Source of the DNA: Balneolia bacterium
Lineage (GTDB): Bacteria > Bacteroidota > Rhodothermia > Balneolales > Cyclonatronaceae
Direction: 5' to 3'
Length of the DNA: 64,000 nucleotides
Assembly: GCA_022565795.1 (NCBI GenBank)
Contig: JAIUMA010000010.1
Span: 18,843 to 82,842 of the forward strand
Positions 54,484 through 63,725 of the stretch are shown piece by piece; position 1 is the first letter of the stretch; every line of letters begins with the position of its first letter. Made by a program: the position numbers and the translations under genes. Under the pieces are notes generated by a model. It was not told the DNA's origin. It worked only from the letters and a program-made list of their open reading frames with translations, and did not search any database.

Positions 54484-55539
54484 CTAAGTCGTGGCGCCGC
54501 CGCAGCTGCTCCCCGCACCGGCTGTACACCCAAAACAGTGCTGATTCACCACAATATTTCGGGCGTTTAGTGCATCAGCGTCGAAATCCCGAATGTGCCT
54601 TGTGTGCTCCGTTTCAACCGGCATTTCCAGCATCTGGTTGAAGTCGCAGTCATAAAGTTGACCGTCCCAGCTCACAGAGAGCGTGTTTCGGCACATTACT
54701 CCGGCAGCAGCGCCGGGATTGTAGGCGTTCACCAGCTTTTCCATATACTCATCCAAATTGCCGGACATCAGCAGATAGTCCAGATAGCGACTGATTGGCA
54801 GGTTGGTTATGGTGTACAGATTGTTGAACTCAATGCCGTGCTTGCGCATCAGATTGGCTTTAAAATCTGCTTCAAGCGCCGACTGATCGGCCGGCAGAAA
54901 CGCGCCTGCAGGATTATAAACCAGATTCAGCGGCAAACCGGTGCCCTCTTTACCATAACCGATTTCATTTAGGTTTTTAAGTGCCTCAATAGATCGGTCA
55001 TAGGTTCCTTCACCGCGCTGTTTATCTGTGGTGAATTTGTTGTAAAACGGAAGAGAGCAGGTCACGTCCATTTTATGTTTTTTGAAGAACTCGGGGAAGG
55101 CCCTGTACTTCGGATTCGTAACCAAAATCGTAAGATTCGACCTAACGATTATCGTCCTGCCCGGCTTGCTGATTTGCTCAACAAACCACTGGAAATCCGG
55201 GTGCATTTCCGGAGCGCCCCCTGTAAGATCAACCGTTTGGGCATCTATTTCTTCAATTGCGCGGATGCAATGCTCCAGGTTTTCACGGCTCATCATCTCC
55301 TTGCGGTCCGGTCCGGCGTCTACGTGACAATGCTTGCAAAGCATGTTGCACATGTATCCCAGGTTCATCTGGAAAATATCAATACCAGTCGGCTTAAGCG
55401 GATACAGCCCGCTGGATTCAAGCATTTGCTCAAACCGCGGCAGCGTGCACATCCTTGGCGTATGATTATTGAGAATTTCCAGCTGTTCAGCAGGATCTGT
55501 TAGCGCGTGACCTCTTGATTTTAGTGAAGCTTCTTTCAT
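54484..55539 (-). CDS. arsS: arsenosugar biosynthesis radical SAM protein ArsS
   Basis: The 351-residue protein has the radical-SAM CX3CX2C motif in NLGYMCNMLCKHCHVDAGP (about 60-78), the DLTGGAPEMHPDF segment and a Cys-rich C-terminus (CFGCTAGAGSSCGG). ArsS is the radical SAM enzyme of arsenosugar formation, acting on a methylated arsenical and S-adenosylmethionine. The C-terminal Cys/Gly stretch is characteristic. Its first base overlaps the end of the CMD-like gene. No arsM arsenite methyltransferase gene is in the window, although it would be needed upstream in the pathway. Confidence 0.93.
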   Translation of the reverse strand: MKEASLKSRGHALTDPAEQLEILNNHTPRMCTLPRFEQMLESSGLYPLKPTGIDIFQMNLGYMCNMLCKHCHVDAGPDRKEMMSRENLEHCIRAIEEIDAQTVDLTGGAPEMHPDFQWFVEQISKPGRTIIVRSNLTILVTNPKYRAFPEFFKKHKMDVTCSLPFYNKFTTDKQRGEGTYDRSIEALKNLNEIGYGKEGTGLPLNLVYNPAGAFLPADQSALEADFKANLMRKHGIEFNNLYTITNLPISRYLDYLLMSGNLDEYMEKLVNAYNPGAAAGVMCRNTLSVSWDGQLYDCDFNQMLEMPVETEHTRHIRDFDADALNARNIVVNQHCFGCTAGAGSSCGGATT

Positions 55540-55874
55540 TACATGCCCATCTTTTTGGCTTTATTCATCATCTGCACGCCATGAACCAACGATGCACCGC
55601 CTCTTATGGCGCAGCTTACGTGCACCGCTTCCATCATTTGGGCTTCATTGGCCCCTTTTTCAAGTGAGGCTTCAGTATAGGCATCGATGCAGTACGGGCA
55701 CTGAACCGTATGCGCCACGGCGAGGGCAATCAGCGCTTTTTCCCGGGCAGTGAGTTCCCCTTCTTCAAAAACGCTCCCGTAATAGTCGAAAAACTTTTTA
55801 GCCAGTTCGGGCTCAAACTCTGCAATATCGCCGAACTTTTTGAGGTCGGCGGAGTCATAATAGGAATTGCTCAT
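55539..55874 (-). CDS. carboxymuconolactone decarboxylase-family (AhpD-like) protein of the arsenosugar cassette
   Basis: The 111-residue protein has the AhpD/CMD fold signature with a CxxC active site and a following acidic/His-like stretch (TVQCPYCIDAYTEA, about 50-63, then HVSCAIRGGASLVHG). These proteins are thiol peroxidase-like and one family (TIGR04029) is annotated with arsenosugar genes. It is the first gene of the cassette and touches arsS by one base. The promoter must lie in the following intergenic region. Confidence 0.88.
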   Translation of the reverse strand: MSNSYYDSADLKKFGDIAEFEPELAKKFFDYYGSVFEEGELTAREKALIALAVAHTVQCPYCIDAYTEASLEKGANEAQMMEAVHVSCAIRGGASLVHGVQMMNKAKKMGM

Positions 55875-56260
55875 AGATATTTAATGAATTGTTCGGTATA
55901 GGTTTATGATGCTTTATTGTGCAATTACGCAGTTTTAGCCCATTCGGATCTAATAAAAAACAATCTTTCGAAGCTGTATGTCAGATTCACGACATCAAAA
56001 TGATTCCTGCTAAAAACTACGTTCCACCATTATAAACACGCAACCTTTGAAGGGCAACATGTCGTTCAAAACAAAGGAAGCGGGTTACTTTACTACCCAC
56101 CGATGAAATTGGTCATAACGTATGGTTGTTAGTGTAATACAGTAGATACGCAATTGAGCAATACTTGCGTATATTCAAACTGTTCAACAATGAAGTACCG
56201 AATAATCAGATCTGCTTCCAAACGAAGCACTTACCTTACTATTAAAATATTTATTCATTT
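55875..56260. other. 386-bp intergenic region between the arsenosugar cassette and a barrel gene, with one inverted repeat
   Basis: The region separates two divergent genes and must hold both promoters. It contains the inverted repeat at 56146-56172 about 90 bases before the barrel gene. I found no open reading frame, no recognised riboswitch and no clear ArsR-type operator. Confidence 0.5.
56146..56172. promoter_or_regulatory. inverted repeat upstream of the outer-membrane barrel gene
   Basis: ATACGCAA (56146-56153) and TTGCGTAT (56165-56172) are perfect 8-bp complements with an 11-base spacer, a usual operator geometry. It lies about 90 bases before the start codon at 56261. Confidence 0.5.
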
Positions 56261-56752
56261 ATGAAGAAATCAGTTTTTACCTACTTCTCAGCAGCATTAT
56301 TGAGCCTGTTCCTTATCACCGGACTGTCTGTTCAAAACGCTGAGGCTCAAAACCGCCCTGGCGGTAATTTTGGTCTTGGTGTTATGCTTGGTGAGCCAAC
56401 CGGTGTTACCGGAAAGCTTTGGACCGGCGGCAATACTGCATTCGCAGGCGGTGTGGCCTGGTCATTCAGCGGTCGCAGCTCGTTGCATATGCACCTGGAT
56501 TACCAAATCAATAATTTCAACCTCATTCAGGTTGAGCGCGGCACCATGAGTTTCTACTACGGACTCGGCGGTCGCTTCCTCATTCGCGAAGATCGTGATG
56601 ATAAGCTTGGCGTTCGTATTCCGCTTGGTTTGAGCTACTTCTTCAGCAACGATCCGATTGAACTCTTCATGGAAGTTGCTCCTGTGCTTGACCTTGCGCC
56701 TTCAACCGACTTTTCCGCTAATGGTGGTATCGGTGTTCGCTATTACTTCTAA
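56261..56752 (+). CDS. small outer-membrane beta-barrel protein
   Basis: The 163-residue protein has a signal peptide (about 1-30, ending NAEAQ). The mature part of about 130 residues is Gly/Phe/Tyr-rich with alternating hydrophobic strands (FGLGVMLGEPTGVTGKLWTGG, MSFYYGLGGRFLI, GIGVRYYF) and ends with Phe, as outer-membrane barrels do. It has the look of an eight-stranded OmpA/OmpX-like barrel. No function can be assigned. It is monocistronic. Confidence 0.75.
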   Translation: MKKSVFTYFSAALLSLFLITGLSVQNAEAQNRPGGNFGLGVMLGEPTGVTGKLWTGGNTAFAGGVAWSFSGRSSLHMHLDYQINNFNLIQVERGTMSFYYGLGGRFLIREDRDDKLGVRIPLGLSYFFSNDPIELFMEVAPVLDLAPSTDFSANGGIGVRYYF

Positions 56753-56770
56753 CCGTGTTTAGATGTAAAG

Positions 56771-56807
56771 AAAAAGCCGCCCCGGGAATCCGGTGGCGGC
56801 TTTTTTT
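56771..56807. terminator. bidirectional rho-independent terminator
   Basis: AAGCCGCC (56774-56781) and GGCGGCTT (56795-56802) form an 8-bp stem flanked by A's and T's. It serves the barrel gene (plus) and the convergent MscS gene (minus). Confidence 0.9.
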
Positions 56808-56832
56808 ATACTTATGAGATTTTGATTCCCTG

Positions 56833-57651
56833 TCAGTCTTTGACTTGATGCAGGTGTACATCGCGCTGAGGGAACGGAATTGAAAGGCCTTCTTTATCGA
56901 ACGTCTTGTACACTTCCTCATTCATGCGGAAGAAAACGCCCCAGAAATCAGGAGAGTTTACCCATGCGCGCACGGTGAAATCTACTGAACTGTCCCCCAG
57001 TTCTTTCACAGCAATAAACGGAGCCGGATCCTTGAGGATGCGCTCGTCTGCAGCAATAAGGCGGTTTAACACTTCATAGGCTTTATCAACATCATCACCA
57101 TAGGCAATTCCAAACGTCCAGTCCACACGACGGGTAGGCATCATGGAGAAGTTGGTTAATGAACCTGTGGCAAGTGGCCCGTTCGGAATAATTACAATCT
57201 TGTTATCTGGCGTATTCAGATACGTTGTAAAAATCTGGATCTCTTTAACTGTACCCATATGCCCCTGTGCTTCAATAAACTGCCCTGCTTTGAAAGGCTT
57301 GAAAAGCAGAATCATAACTCCACCGGCAAAATTCTGAAGCGTACCGGAAAGTGCGAGACCTACAGCAAGACCGGCCGCACCAAGAATAGCAATAAATGAA
57401 GTCATCTCCACGCCCAGCATTCCCAGAGCAGTGATGTAGACCATTATTTTCAGTAGTACTGAAACAAGGCTCCCAAGAAAGGACTTAAGAGTAGCATCAG
57501 TTTCACTTTTATCAAGCCCCTTCTTAACTGCGGCAACGATGAACTTCACAATCCACAAACCCACAACCAGCGTGAGGATTGCAAACAGAATATTCGGCCC
57601 GTATTCAGTTACGATCTCTGTTGCCGTTTCGGCATTTAAGTCTTCAATCAT
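56833..57651 (-). CDS. MscS-family mechanosensitive ion channel
   Basis: The 272-residue protein has three N-terminal hydrophobic helices (about 15-38, 60-80 and 85-110). The third is the pore-lining type (AILGAAGLAVGLALSGTLQNFAGGVMIL), and the MscS beta domain follows (FIEAQGHMGTVKEIQIF, NGPLATGSLTNFS). The size fits the small YggB-like form. It opens under membrane tension to release solutes during osmotic downshift. It is monocistronic and divergent from an SDR gene over 134-227 bases, depending on the SDR start. Confidence 0.92.
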   Translation of the reverse strand: MIEDLNAETATEIVTEYGPNILFAILTLVVGLWIVKFIVAAVKKGLDKSETDATLKSFLGSLVSVLLKIMVYITALGMLGVEMTSFIAILGAAGLAVGLALSGTLQNFAGGVMILLFKPFKAGQFIEAQGHMGTVKEIQIFTTYLNTPDNKIVIIPNGPLATGSLTNFSMMPTRRVDWTFGIAYGDDVDKAYEVLNRLIAADERILKDPAPFIAVKELGDSSVDFTVRAWVNSPDFWGVFFRMNEEVYKTFDKEGLSIPFPQRDVHLHQVKD

Positions 57652-57878
57652 AGGTGATATATATTTGTGTTTATAATTAAATTAACCATGTCTCAAAAAT
57701 ACCAAATTTCAGCACTCACCAAAATTATAATATCATTAGTATCAATTATTACGGCTATGTCCCTGAGTATATTTAAGGCGTTGTTATGCTCATCCAACCT
57801 CTTGTGAATGATTCCGATAAAGCAGTTGTATTAAATAGCTATGTTGTCAACTTCCCTGAATTACAATTTTTCTTCTCA

Positions 57879-58673
57879 ATGGCATTCTTTGATAAAAAAA
57901 CCGCTTTAGTAACAGGTGCATCTTCCGGAATTGGTCGTCGCATGAGCCTTGATCTCGCCGCACGCGGATGTAAACCCATTCTTGTTGCGCGCCGAAAAGA
58001 CCGCCTTACAGAACTGGCTTCCGAAATAAAAGAGACAACCGAAATCGACGCTGTTGTTATTGAAAAAGACCTGAACGAACCGGGTGCAGCGGCCTGGCTC
58101 TTCAGCCGCCTTAAAGAAGATGGTATTGATACCGACATACTCATAAATAACGCCGGATTTGGCTTTAAAGGCCGGTTTCTGAAAGGTGATGCCGCCACTT
58201 ATCGCAGCATGACAGATCTGAACGTATCCGTTCTTACCGAGCTAAGCTACTTTTTCCTGCCGGATATGCTCAGCAGAAAACAGGGCGGAATTCTGAATGT
58301 TGCCTCTATGGCGGCTATGGCGCCCGTACCCTACTTCGCCGTTTATGCAGCCACAAAAAGCTATGTAAGCAGTTTCGGCTGCGCACTTTGGCACGAAATG
58401 AAAGGCACCGGAGTGCATATTAGCACTTTGTGCCCGGGTCCGGTGCGCACAGAGTTTTTTAAAGTTGCCGGAGCAAAAGAGGGTGATGCGCCCGAGCGCA
58501 CCGTTCAAACAGCGGAAGAAGTTTCAAAAATTGGCCTCGATGCACTTGCCACCAACAAAATGCTGGTTCCCACATCTAATTCCCTTCGTATACTCAGTAA
58601 AGTAAGCTCCGTAATTCCGCTCAAAACGAATATGAAAGTAGCTGCTTCATTTATGAAAGAGTCAGACTCGTGA
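57879..58673 (+). CDS. short-chain dehydrogenase/reductase (SDR)
   Basis: From the ATG at 57879 the protein is about 264 residues; the frame extends 31 codons upstream but the family starts near KKTALVTGASSGIG. The NAD(P) motif TGASSGIG, the NNAGFG motif, the catalytic Ser (LNVASMAAM) and YAATK (Tyr and Lys) are all present. The substrate cannot be deduced. A C-terminal extension of about 50 residues follows the core. It is monocistronic. Confidence 0.9.
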   Translation: MAFFDKKTALVTGASSGIGRRMSLDLAARGCKPILVARRKDRLTELASEIKETTEIDAVVIEKDLNEPGAAAWLFSRLKEDGIDTDILINNAGFGFKGRFLKGDAATYRSMTDLNVSVLTELSYFFLPDMLSRKQGGILNVASMAAMAPVPYFAVYAATKSYVSSFGCALWHEMKGTGVHISTLCPGPVRTEFFKVAGAKEGDAPERTVQTAEEVSKIGLDALATNKMLVPTSNSLRILSKVSSVIPLKTNMKVAASFMKESDS

Positions 58674-58830
58674 TTAACTGTCTTCCAAGCGCTTACTATG
58701 CGGGCTCAATTTTGATTAAATTCAATTTTTTTATGTAGAAAATGAAGTTTATTTGATAACTTGTTCATCTTAATTGAATTGAGGCCCGTTTGAAGGGTCA
58801 AAAGCTTTAATCCAAATCAGCCTTAGCAGT

Positions 58831-61029
58831 ATGCAGACCGAAGCCAGTAGTTCGAACGACAACCTGTTCGAAAATGACTTTTGCCACGTAACGGCAGAAG
58901 GTGCACTTATCCAAAACGATAACACTTTATTTTCCGGAAAAACGCTTGAAGAAGTCGTAACGGCCGAAAACGCAGAGGACAGAGCCGCGCATTTCTCGGC
59001 AGCTTTTTCCAAAATGGAAGCCGAATTAAAGGAAAAACTCAGCAGTATAGAAGCAGGTATTTCTGCTGATGAGCTGGATAAGCACAAGAATGCATTTCTA
59101 TCAACTCTTAAAGAGGCTGAAGCTGTCGGAGATTTTCCGGCACTAATGGCACATATCGAAAACGACCTCAAAGCCAAGGCGGTTGCCATTAAAAACGAAG
59201 CCAAGCCAGCAGAGGCCCCTGAGGATACACAGCTTGCCGAAGACAGCGCTCAGGCTGTAGAGGAAGTTGAAGCAAATAAAGAGACTAAACCTGCGGACAC
59301 TCAGAAAGCTTCTGAAACTGATGAAACTGAGGCGAAAAGTGAAGAAGAGCCGGAAGAGCTATCACCGGAAGAATACTATAAAAACCTGACTCAAAAAGCT
59401 CAGGAGCTCTCTGAGATACGAAACACTAAAACAGCTTCATCCACCTACGACGAGCTGAAGGCCAAATGGGCTGCCGGTCCTGATTTTGACCATATCGACT
59501 ACTATAAGCTTAAAGATAAGTTTGAAGCTGTAGAAAAAGATCTTGAAACGCGAAGGCTAGAGTATCAAAAGCAGCAGGAAGAAAAGCGCAAGAAGAATCT
59601 CGCCTTCCGTGAAGAACTTTTGGACCGCGTTCAGAAAATCATTGATGACAAAAAGTGGGCCGCTCAGGGTGAGATAAGCAACCTCACTCGCAAGTTTGAG
59701 AGCGTAAAGCCATTGCCAAATGAAGGCCCGGCCGAACAAGACGCCCGCTTACAGAGCCTGCTGTCTGTTTTTGAAGAAAACAGAGTAGAATATCTTGTTC
59801 AAGTGCGTCAGCAGGAAGAGGACAATCTAACAGGGAAACTTTTTGTCATTGAAAAAATCGAATCGCTTATCTCCGGAGCAGGCGAAAAAACAGCCGACTG
59901 GAAAGCACTTGACGATGAGCTTGAAAAGCTTTTTAAAGACTGGAAAAAGATTGGGCGTATTCCCAAAGAGAAGGAAGACGATTTATGGAAAAGATTTCAT
60001 GCTGCCCGCGAGCAGTTTTTTGAAGCACGGGTAGACTACGACCCGGAGTTCAAAAAAGAGATGGATAAGAACATCGATAAGCGACTTAAGCTTATCGCCC
60101 GTGCGGAGGAATTAAAGGAATCCGACAGTCTCGCTACCGCGGCACGCGACATCAACAATCTGCACAACGAATGGAAGAAGCTTGGGCCTATACCACAGGC
60201 TCAAAACGATGAGCTCTGGGCACGCTTCAAAAAAGCATCCGATGAGTTTAACAGTATTCGCGATGAGAATGCTGACAAGATCAAGGAAGAAGAGTCTAAA
60301 AACCTCGCTGAGAAAGAGCGTCTTATCGAAGAAGTTCAGAAGCTGATTGATTCCGAGGGATGGAAAGGAAGCACTAAAAAGATGGAAAAAATCTTTGAGG
60401 AATGGAAAGCTGTCGGTCCGGTTCCAAGACGTAAGTCGAACACTTCCTGGAAGAAATTCCGCAAGCTGATGGACAACTTCTACAAAGAGCGCAGAAGCTA
60501 CTTTAAGGAAGTACGTTCCGAGCAGCAGGATAACCTGAAGACCAAGCGCGACATTGTAGACAAGATTACCGAGCTTTCAAAAGCCGAGAATATCGAAGAG
60601 GCCCTAACTGAAGTGAAGGCGCTACAAGAGCAATACAAACAAATTGGTTTTGTACCTATTAAGCACAAGGACAAAATCTGGGACAAATACCGCGAGGCAA
60701 ATGACCTTTTCTTTGGCGAACTTCGCCAGCGTGGTGACAAGAGCTCACAGTCATCCGGTGGCGGTCGCTCATCTGGTGGTGGTTCTGAGGAAAAACAGCT
60801 TTCGGGAGAGCTCTTCAAGCTACGCAAGGAAGCTGACCAGATACGTAACGATATTGCCAAGTATGCCGATACTAAAACGTACTTCAAGCCAAATAAAAAA
60901 GGCCAAAAGCTGATTGACGAAATTCAGGGCAACATCGATAAAGCTGAAAGCAAGCTCGAAGACAAAGAAAAGCGTATCGCTGAGGTTCAGCAGCAGCTTG
61001 AAGAACTAAAGAACGCTGAGCAAGACTAA
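58831..61029 (+). CDS. DUF349-domain protein, long and highly charged
   Basis: The 732-residue protein has an acidic, low-complexity region (about 130-190, rich in Glu, Ala and Thr) and several DUF349 repeats from about 195 to 665. Each repeat has a W-K-x-x-G-P/R-I/V-P core (DWKKIGRIPKEKED, EWKKLGPIPQAQND, EWKAVGPVPRRKSN, QYKQIGFVPIKHKD). A Gly/Ser linker (about 645-660) and a final coiled coil (about 665-730) follow. No signal peptide or membrane helix is seen. The function of the family is unknown. It is monocistronic, with a strong terminator. Confidence 0.85.
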   Translation: MQTEASSSNDNLFENDFCHVTAEGALIQNDNTLFSGKTLEEVVTAENAEDRAAHFSAAFSKMEAELKEKLSSIEAGISADELDKHKNAFLSTLKEAEAVGDFPALMAHIENDLKAKAVAIKNEAKPAEAPEDTQLAEDSAQAVEEVEANKETKPADTQKASETDETEAKSEEEPEELSPEEYYKNLTQKAQELSEIRNTKTASSTYDELKAKWAAGPDFDHIDYYKLKDKFEAVEKDLETRRLEYQKQQEEKRKKNLAFREELLDRVQKIIDDKKWAAQGEISNLTRKFESVKPLPNEGPAEQDARLQSLLSVFEENRVEYLVQVRQQEEDNLTGKLFVIEKIESLISGAGEKTADWKALDDELEKLFKDWKKIGRIPKEKEDDLWKRFHAAREQFFEARVDYDPEFKKEMDKNIDKRLKLIARAEELKESDSLATAARDINNLHNEWKKLGPIPQAQNDELWARFKKASDEFNSIRDENADKIKEEESKNLAEKERLIEEVQKLIDSEGWKGSTKKMEKIFEEWKAVGPVPRRKSNTSWKKFRKLMDNFYKERRSYFKEVRSEQQDNLKTKRDIVDKITELSKAENIEEALTEVKALQEQYKQIGFVPIKHKDKIWDKYREANDLFFGELRQRGDKSSQSSGGGRSSGGGSEEKQLSGELFKLRKEADQIRNDIAKYADTKTYFKPNKKGQKLIDEIQGNIDKAESKLEDKEKRIAEVQQQLEELKNAEQD

Positions 61030-61069
61030 GCCTGGCTTCTTTAACGCCTGCATATGGCATCGATTTAAA

Positions 61070-61101
61070 AAGCCGTCCTGAATGTCAGGGCGGCTTTTTT
61101 T
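61070..61101 (+). terminator. rho-independent terminator after the DUF349 gene
   Basis: AAGCCGTCCTGA (61070-61081) pairs with TCAGGGCGGCTT (61085-61096) through twelve pairs with one wobble and a three-base loop, followed by T's. Confidence 0.92.
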
Positions 61102-61235
61102 GAATTCAGCTGTTTTGATTCCTCACCTGGTAGTAACCAAAATTTATCTTTGAATTCATGCTGTAACTATTTTCTGCCTGTCCGTATACTGCTACTGTGC
61201 CAACCTAGTCTTTTTTTATCGTTTTTAACCAATTG

Positions 61236-63725
61236 ATGGCCTTCAAACCGGCAAATATTATTCACAAACCCGGGTTTCAGTTCACCTATTTTGGTGTTTT
61301 TGGAATCATTGTGTTTTTGCTGCTTCGGACGTCATTCGATTTCAACGCCGGGGCCCGAATCCACAAAAGTGGCCCTGAGGCCGAAGCCCTTCTGCATTCC
61401 GTAAATGCACAGCTTGGTTTTGAGTCAGACAGTCTGAATACAGTCTACCACCGATTTCAGGACATCCGTCTCTTTAAAAGTATTGAACAGGAGTTACAAG
61501 GCTCAACGACGCCCTTTCAGTTGAACCGCAACAATGTACCCATTAACGGTTGGCAGGTCGTTTTGGGAGGTACATTTAAGGAACCCGATCTCGTACAGGG
61601 CATTACGCAAGTTTTTGAACGAATTGGTTATACAAAAGCAAATCTGAGCGATCAGGGCAGAGTATTATCATACGAAAATAACCCGGATCGTAATCTGACA
61701 TTTATCGAAGGTGAAGCTGATACTGAGTCAATCACCCGCATCGTTGAGGAAGTTTTCCGTTATGATCTGACCAACTATCGACAGCTTGCAGAGGAAATAT
61801 CCCAGCCCGGAACACGGAATAATTCAACCTATGACATTCAACAGATTGTTTTTGAAAAAATCGCAGTTTCAGCACCCGGTCCTGCCATCATCCGGTTCAA
61901 CTATTTCGAAAACGTTCGTGATGATCTCAGTGGATTCTCCGTTCACGCTTTCGAAGTATCTTATGTAAGCGCAGAAGTTGATCTTGCTACCGCACCCTTC
62001 GCGGTTGCAGGAAATACCCTGCTTTTACTGGTCCTCTCACTAATAATGATCATCATTCTCGGAACGGCGATTCGACAGATATTTCGGGGCCGAATGGAGT
62101 GGAAACGCAGTCTATTTATTTTCGGCAGCGTTACACTGGCCCAGTATATTTGGCAGCTGCTTTTTCTTGCTCCCACCTATTATGGCCTCTACAATGCGGA
62201 TATCGTTTTCACAGATACTCTTCAGCAGCTTCTTATTGCCAGCTTCTACGGTATTTACGCCTCATTTGCCTATGTCGCCTGGGAGTCATTAGCCCGTGAG
62301 CTCAAAAGCGGACAAATTCCAGTAATTGACGCGGTATGGGGCGGAAAGCTGATGAAAAAAGAAGTCGGCGCAGGTATTCTAACCGGATATGGAATTGCCG
62401 GCATTTACTTTGTGATTATTGCCCTGATGTTCTACAGCTACGACATTTTGATGCTCCAGAGCGACAGTTTTATGATGGGTTTCCGGGAGCCATCAACCGC
62501 CGCTCCTGCAGCGGCAGTTTTTTTGAACGCATGGCTCAGCTCCATGCTTTTTATAATTGCTCAGGTTGGCGTTGCCTATAACCTGATTGCCTTCGTTGTT
62601 CGAAAAGACAGCCTTCGCATGCTTTTAACGATGATTATTTCTGGTAGTACGCTGTTTGTAATTGGCCCGTTTTTCCTATCTGAAGGCTCTGTATGGCAGG
62701 TTTTCAGCATTTATCTTGCCTTAAGCGTTCCGCTTGTGATGGCATATCGCTACTTCGGCATCGTGTCAGCCATTATTTCCTGGTTTGTTCTGCTGATGGG
62801 TATCCGGATGCTTCCCTACATCGGCTCGGAAAGCGCCTTTATTACAGGCCAGTCATGGCTGCTTTTCATCATTTTGCTTACGCCCTTTATGTTCGGACTC
62901 GTTTCTGTTCTATACGGAAAGAATATGAAGTCCTACAAGGAATACGTGCCTGAGTATGAAGAAAAGCTGAATAAACGGTTGCGCTCGGAAAAAGAGCTTG
63001 CGATTGCCAAGGAGAGTCAGGCTGCGCTTATGCCCGATACCCCGCCACAAATTCCCGGCCTCGATATACATGGATTCTTTGTACCGTCTCATGAAGTTGG
63101 TGGCGATTTTTACGACTTCACCATTCTTGAAGACGCAACGGGCAAACCCGAAGGCCTGGCTCTGGCTATCGTGGATGTGTCGGGGAAAGCCATGCAGTCA
63201 GCCTTTAACGCCATTTTCACGAGCGGACTTCTGTTAAGCCGGATTACCTCTGACTCACCCGCGGGAGTGCTGAAAGGGATCAATCCGATTTTGTGTGATA
63301 AGACGGACGAGCAAACTTTTATTACCTGTCAGGTTGGGCACATTTATCTCCGTAAGAAAACGCTCACGCTCGCTAATGCAGGGCACTGCCCTCCGATATT
63401 AAAACGTGACGGCAGCTGCAGCTTCATTCCGCTTCCGGCCCCTCGTTTTCCTCTGGGTTTCAGAAAAGGAATTACTTACACAGACTCCGAAACTGTGCTG
63501 AAGTCCGGCGATACGCTCTTTTTCTATTCTGACGGGCTACCTGAAGCACAGAGTGAGTCGGGTGAACGGCTCGATTTTGAGAAGGTTAAAAACTATATCA
63601 ACGGTCTTGATACGCGGGGGCGCTCTGCTGCAGACATATGCAATGAAGTAAAACGCTACATACTTGAGTTCAGCAACTACGAGCTGGCCGACGACACCAC
63701 ACTGCTGATAGTTAAAATTGATTGA
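61236..63725 (+). CDS. membrane-bound SpoIIE-family (PP2C-type) protein phosphatase
   Basis: The protein is about 829 residues from the ATG at 61236. One N-terminal helix (about 18-36) precedes an extracytoplasmic region of about 210 residues, then about nine further helices (about 250-565). A short coiled coil (EEKLNKRLRSEKELAIAKESQAAL) leads into a C-terminal SpoIIE/RsbU-like phosphatase domain (about 595-829), with VGGDFYDF, VDVSGKAMQSAF, NAGHCPPIL, SDGLPEAQ and ADDTTLL motifs. Such enzymes dephosphorylate anti-sigma-antagonist proteins in partner-switching circuits. No anti-sigma kinase or antagonist gene is in the window. Confidence 0.92.
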   Translation: MAFKPANIIHKPGFQFTYFGVFGIIVFLLLRTSFDFNAGARIHKSGPEAEALLHSVNAQLGFESDSLNTVYHRFQDIRLFKSIEQELQGSTTPFQLNRNNVPINGWQVVLGGTFKEPDLVQGITQVFERIGYTKANLSDQGRVLSYENNPDRNLTFIEGEADTESITRIVEEVFRYDLTNYRQLAEEISQPGTRNNSTYDIQQIVFEKIAVSAPGPAIIRFNYFENVRDDLSGFSVHAFEVSYVSAEVDLATAPFAVAGNTLLLLVLSLIMIIILGTAIRQIFRGRMEWKRSLFIFGSVTLAQYIWQLLFLAPTYYGLYNADIVFTDTLQQLLIASFYGIYASFAYVAWESLARELKSGQIPVIDAVWGGKLMKKEVGAGILTGYGIAGIYFVIIALMFYSYDILMLQSDSFMMGFREPSTAAPAAAVFLNAWLSSMLFIIAQVGVAYNLIAFVVRKDSLRMLLTMIISGSTLFVIGPFFLSEGSVWQVFSIYLALSVPLVMAYRYFGIVSAIISWFVLLMGIRMLPYIGSESAFITGQSWLLFIILLTPFMFGLVSVLYGKNMKSYKEYVPEYEEKLNKRLRSEKELAIAKESQAALMPDTPPQIPGLDIHGFFVPSHEVGGDFYDFTILEDATGKPEGLALAIVDVSGKAMQSAFNAIFTSGLLLSRITSDSPAGVLKGINPILCDKTDEQTFITCQVGHIYLRKKTLTLANAGHCPPILKRDGSCSFIPLPAPRFPLGFRKGITYTDSETVLKSGDTLFFYSDGLPEAQSESGERLDFEKVKNYINGLDTRGRSAADICNEVKRYILEFSNYELADDTTLLIVKID

